The notes under the pieces were generated by a model. The model worked only from the letters and a program-made list of their open reading frames with translations. It was not told where the DNA came from and did not search any database. 6,470 bases of DNA, taken from positions 1 through 6,470 of the forward strand of contig CAMZFJ010000109.1 in assembly GCA_947306025.1 (NCBI GenBank). Direction: 5' to 3'. Origin of the DNA: an uncultured Fibrobacter sp. (GTDB lineage: Bacteria; Fibrobacterota; Fibrobacteria; Fibrobacterales; Fibrobacteraceae). Positions 5,996 to 6,470 of this stretch are shown one piece after another. Both the position numbers and the translations under genes were made by a program. The stretch's first letter is position 1. Each line of letters opens with the position of its first letter.

Positions 5996-6470
5996 GCTTT
6001 AACCTCCGGATCGAGGTTAGAGAACAAGTGGAGGTTCATCTGGTAAACTCCGTTTGCCTTTTCGTTGTCCTCGCTGATGATTCGTCTTGCCTTGGACTTA
6101 AATTCCTGGAGCTCGGATTCAAGCTTCTTGTAGGCGTTGTTCGAAATACTGAATGTGAGCGTACTCATGACGGTCGGCATCTTGGGACGCGTGATGAGTG
6201 CTTGCTTGGAAAGTTCAAAGCATTGCAATTGGTATTGCTTGATGAGTTCGGCATTGTTGTACGGACCGCTGGAAATGGATTCCTTGGTCGGCTTCCAAAA
6301 ACCCGCTTCGTTCTTGCGGGCGAGGCCTAACTTTTCCAAAAGAGCAAGCGAGTCCTTGATCTTTCCGAGTGGAACTTTCGGGAAGATTCTCTTTTGTACA
6401 GGTGTCAAGTCGTCAGTAACGTCCATAGCATCAAGAATAGCAAACATTGCGCTATGGTACCAGTGATTAT
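5992..6470 (-). CDS. TIGR02147/DUF4423 family protein, 3' part (5' end outside window)
   Basis: The open frame continues to the window edge without a stop, giving NHWYHSA before the first visible Met, so the true start lies beyond position 6470. About 158 of the family's usual roughly 270-280 residues are seen. The WYHS motif, the winged-helix-like segment (GKIKDSLALLEKLGLARKNE with FWKPT), the MSTLTFSISNNAYKKLESEL stretch and the conserved ending VYQMNLHLF are typical of TIGR02147 (DUF4423). This family is known mainly as numerous paralogs in Fibrobacter and is also seen in Bdellovibrio-like bacteria. Its function is not established; the winged-helix-like part suggests a DNA-binding regulator. 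It ends in TGA overlapping the ATG of the lipoprotein gene by 4 bp, so the two products are probably made together. Confidence 0.88.
   Translation of the reverse strand, partial: NHWYHSAMFAILDAMDVTDDLTPVQKRIFPKVPLGKIKDSLALLEKLGLARKNEAGFWKPTKESISSGPYNNAELIKQYQLQCFELSKQALITRPKMPTVMSTLTFSISNNAYKKLESELQEFKSKARRIISEDNEKANGVYQMNLHLFSNLDPEVKA
6003..6007 (-). promoter_or_regulatory. Ribosome binding site GGAGG of the lipoprotein gene
   Basis: A perfect GGAGG lies 7 nt before the first of the tandem ATGs (5993-5995; the second is 5990-5992). It sits within the last codons of the TIGR02147-family gene. The spacing favours the first ATG and shows strong, coupled initiation of the lipoprotein. Confidence 0.85.

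Overview
The window looks like chromosomal DNA from a Fibrobacter-type bacterium (Fibrobacterota, for example a relative of F. succinogenes). Three things point there: a partial gene of the TIGR02147/DUF4423 family, which is best known as a paralogous family in Fibrobacter; a lipoprotein gene translationally coupled to it; and a large secreted protein with carbohydrate-active-type propeller repeats and a C-terminal tail resembling type IX secretion (T9SS) sorting domains. This assignment is inference from gene content, since no marker gene is present.

All five supported genes lie on the minus strand, so transcription runs from high to low coordinates. Region A (5992-6470) is the 3' part of a TIGR02147-family putative regulator that runs off the right edge. 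Region B (4580-5995) is a 471-residue lipoprotein overlapping it by 4 bp (ATGA). Region C (4423-4579) is a short intergenic region almost filled by an unusual element: five phased TTAGGNN heptads, two small perfect hairpins, then five CCTNNNN heptads. Region D (3051-4422) is a two-gene unit, a 64-residue 2[4Fe-4S] ferredoxin overlapping by 11 bp a 395-residue FAD-dependent geranylgeranyl-reductase-family protein. It ends in a strong Rho-independent terminator at 2981-3017. Region E (2716-2980) is very AT-rich and non-coding, and presumably carries the promoter and leader of the last gene. Region F (19-2715) encodes an 898-residue exported protein: signal peptide, five-bladed GH43-like propeller, six GDFDGDG (FG-GAP/VCBS-like) repeats, linker and T9SS-like C-terminal domain.

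Functionally, the ferredoxin and flavoprotein form a plausible redox pair that would saturate an isoprenoid chain (quinone tail, polyprenol or membrane lipid). The regulator and lipoprotein probably form a co-expressed envelope module of the kind that recurs in Fibrobacter. The large protein is probably a secreted or surface-attached carbohydrate-interacting protein. I see no tRNA, rRNA, CRISPR array, insertion sequence or phage gene. The least explained items are the heptad-phased element, the lipid-reductase/ferredoxin pair in a bacterium, and the architecture of the large secreted protein.
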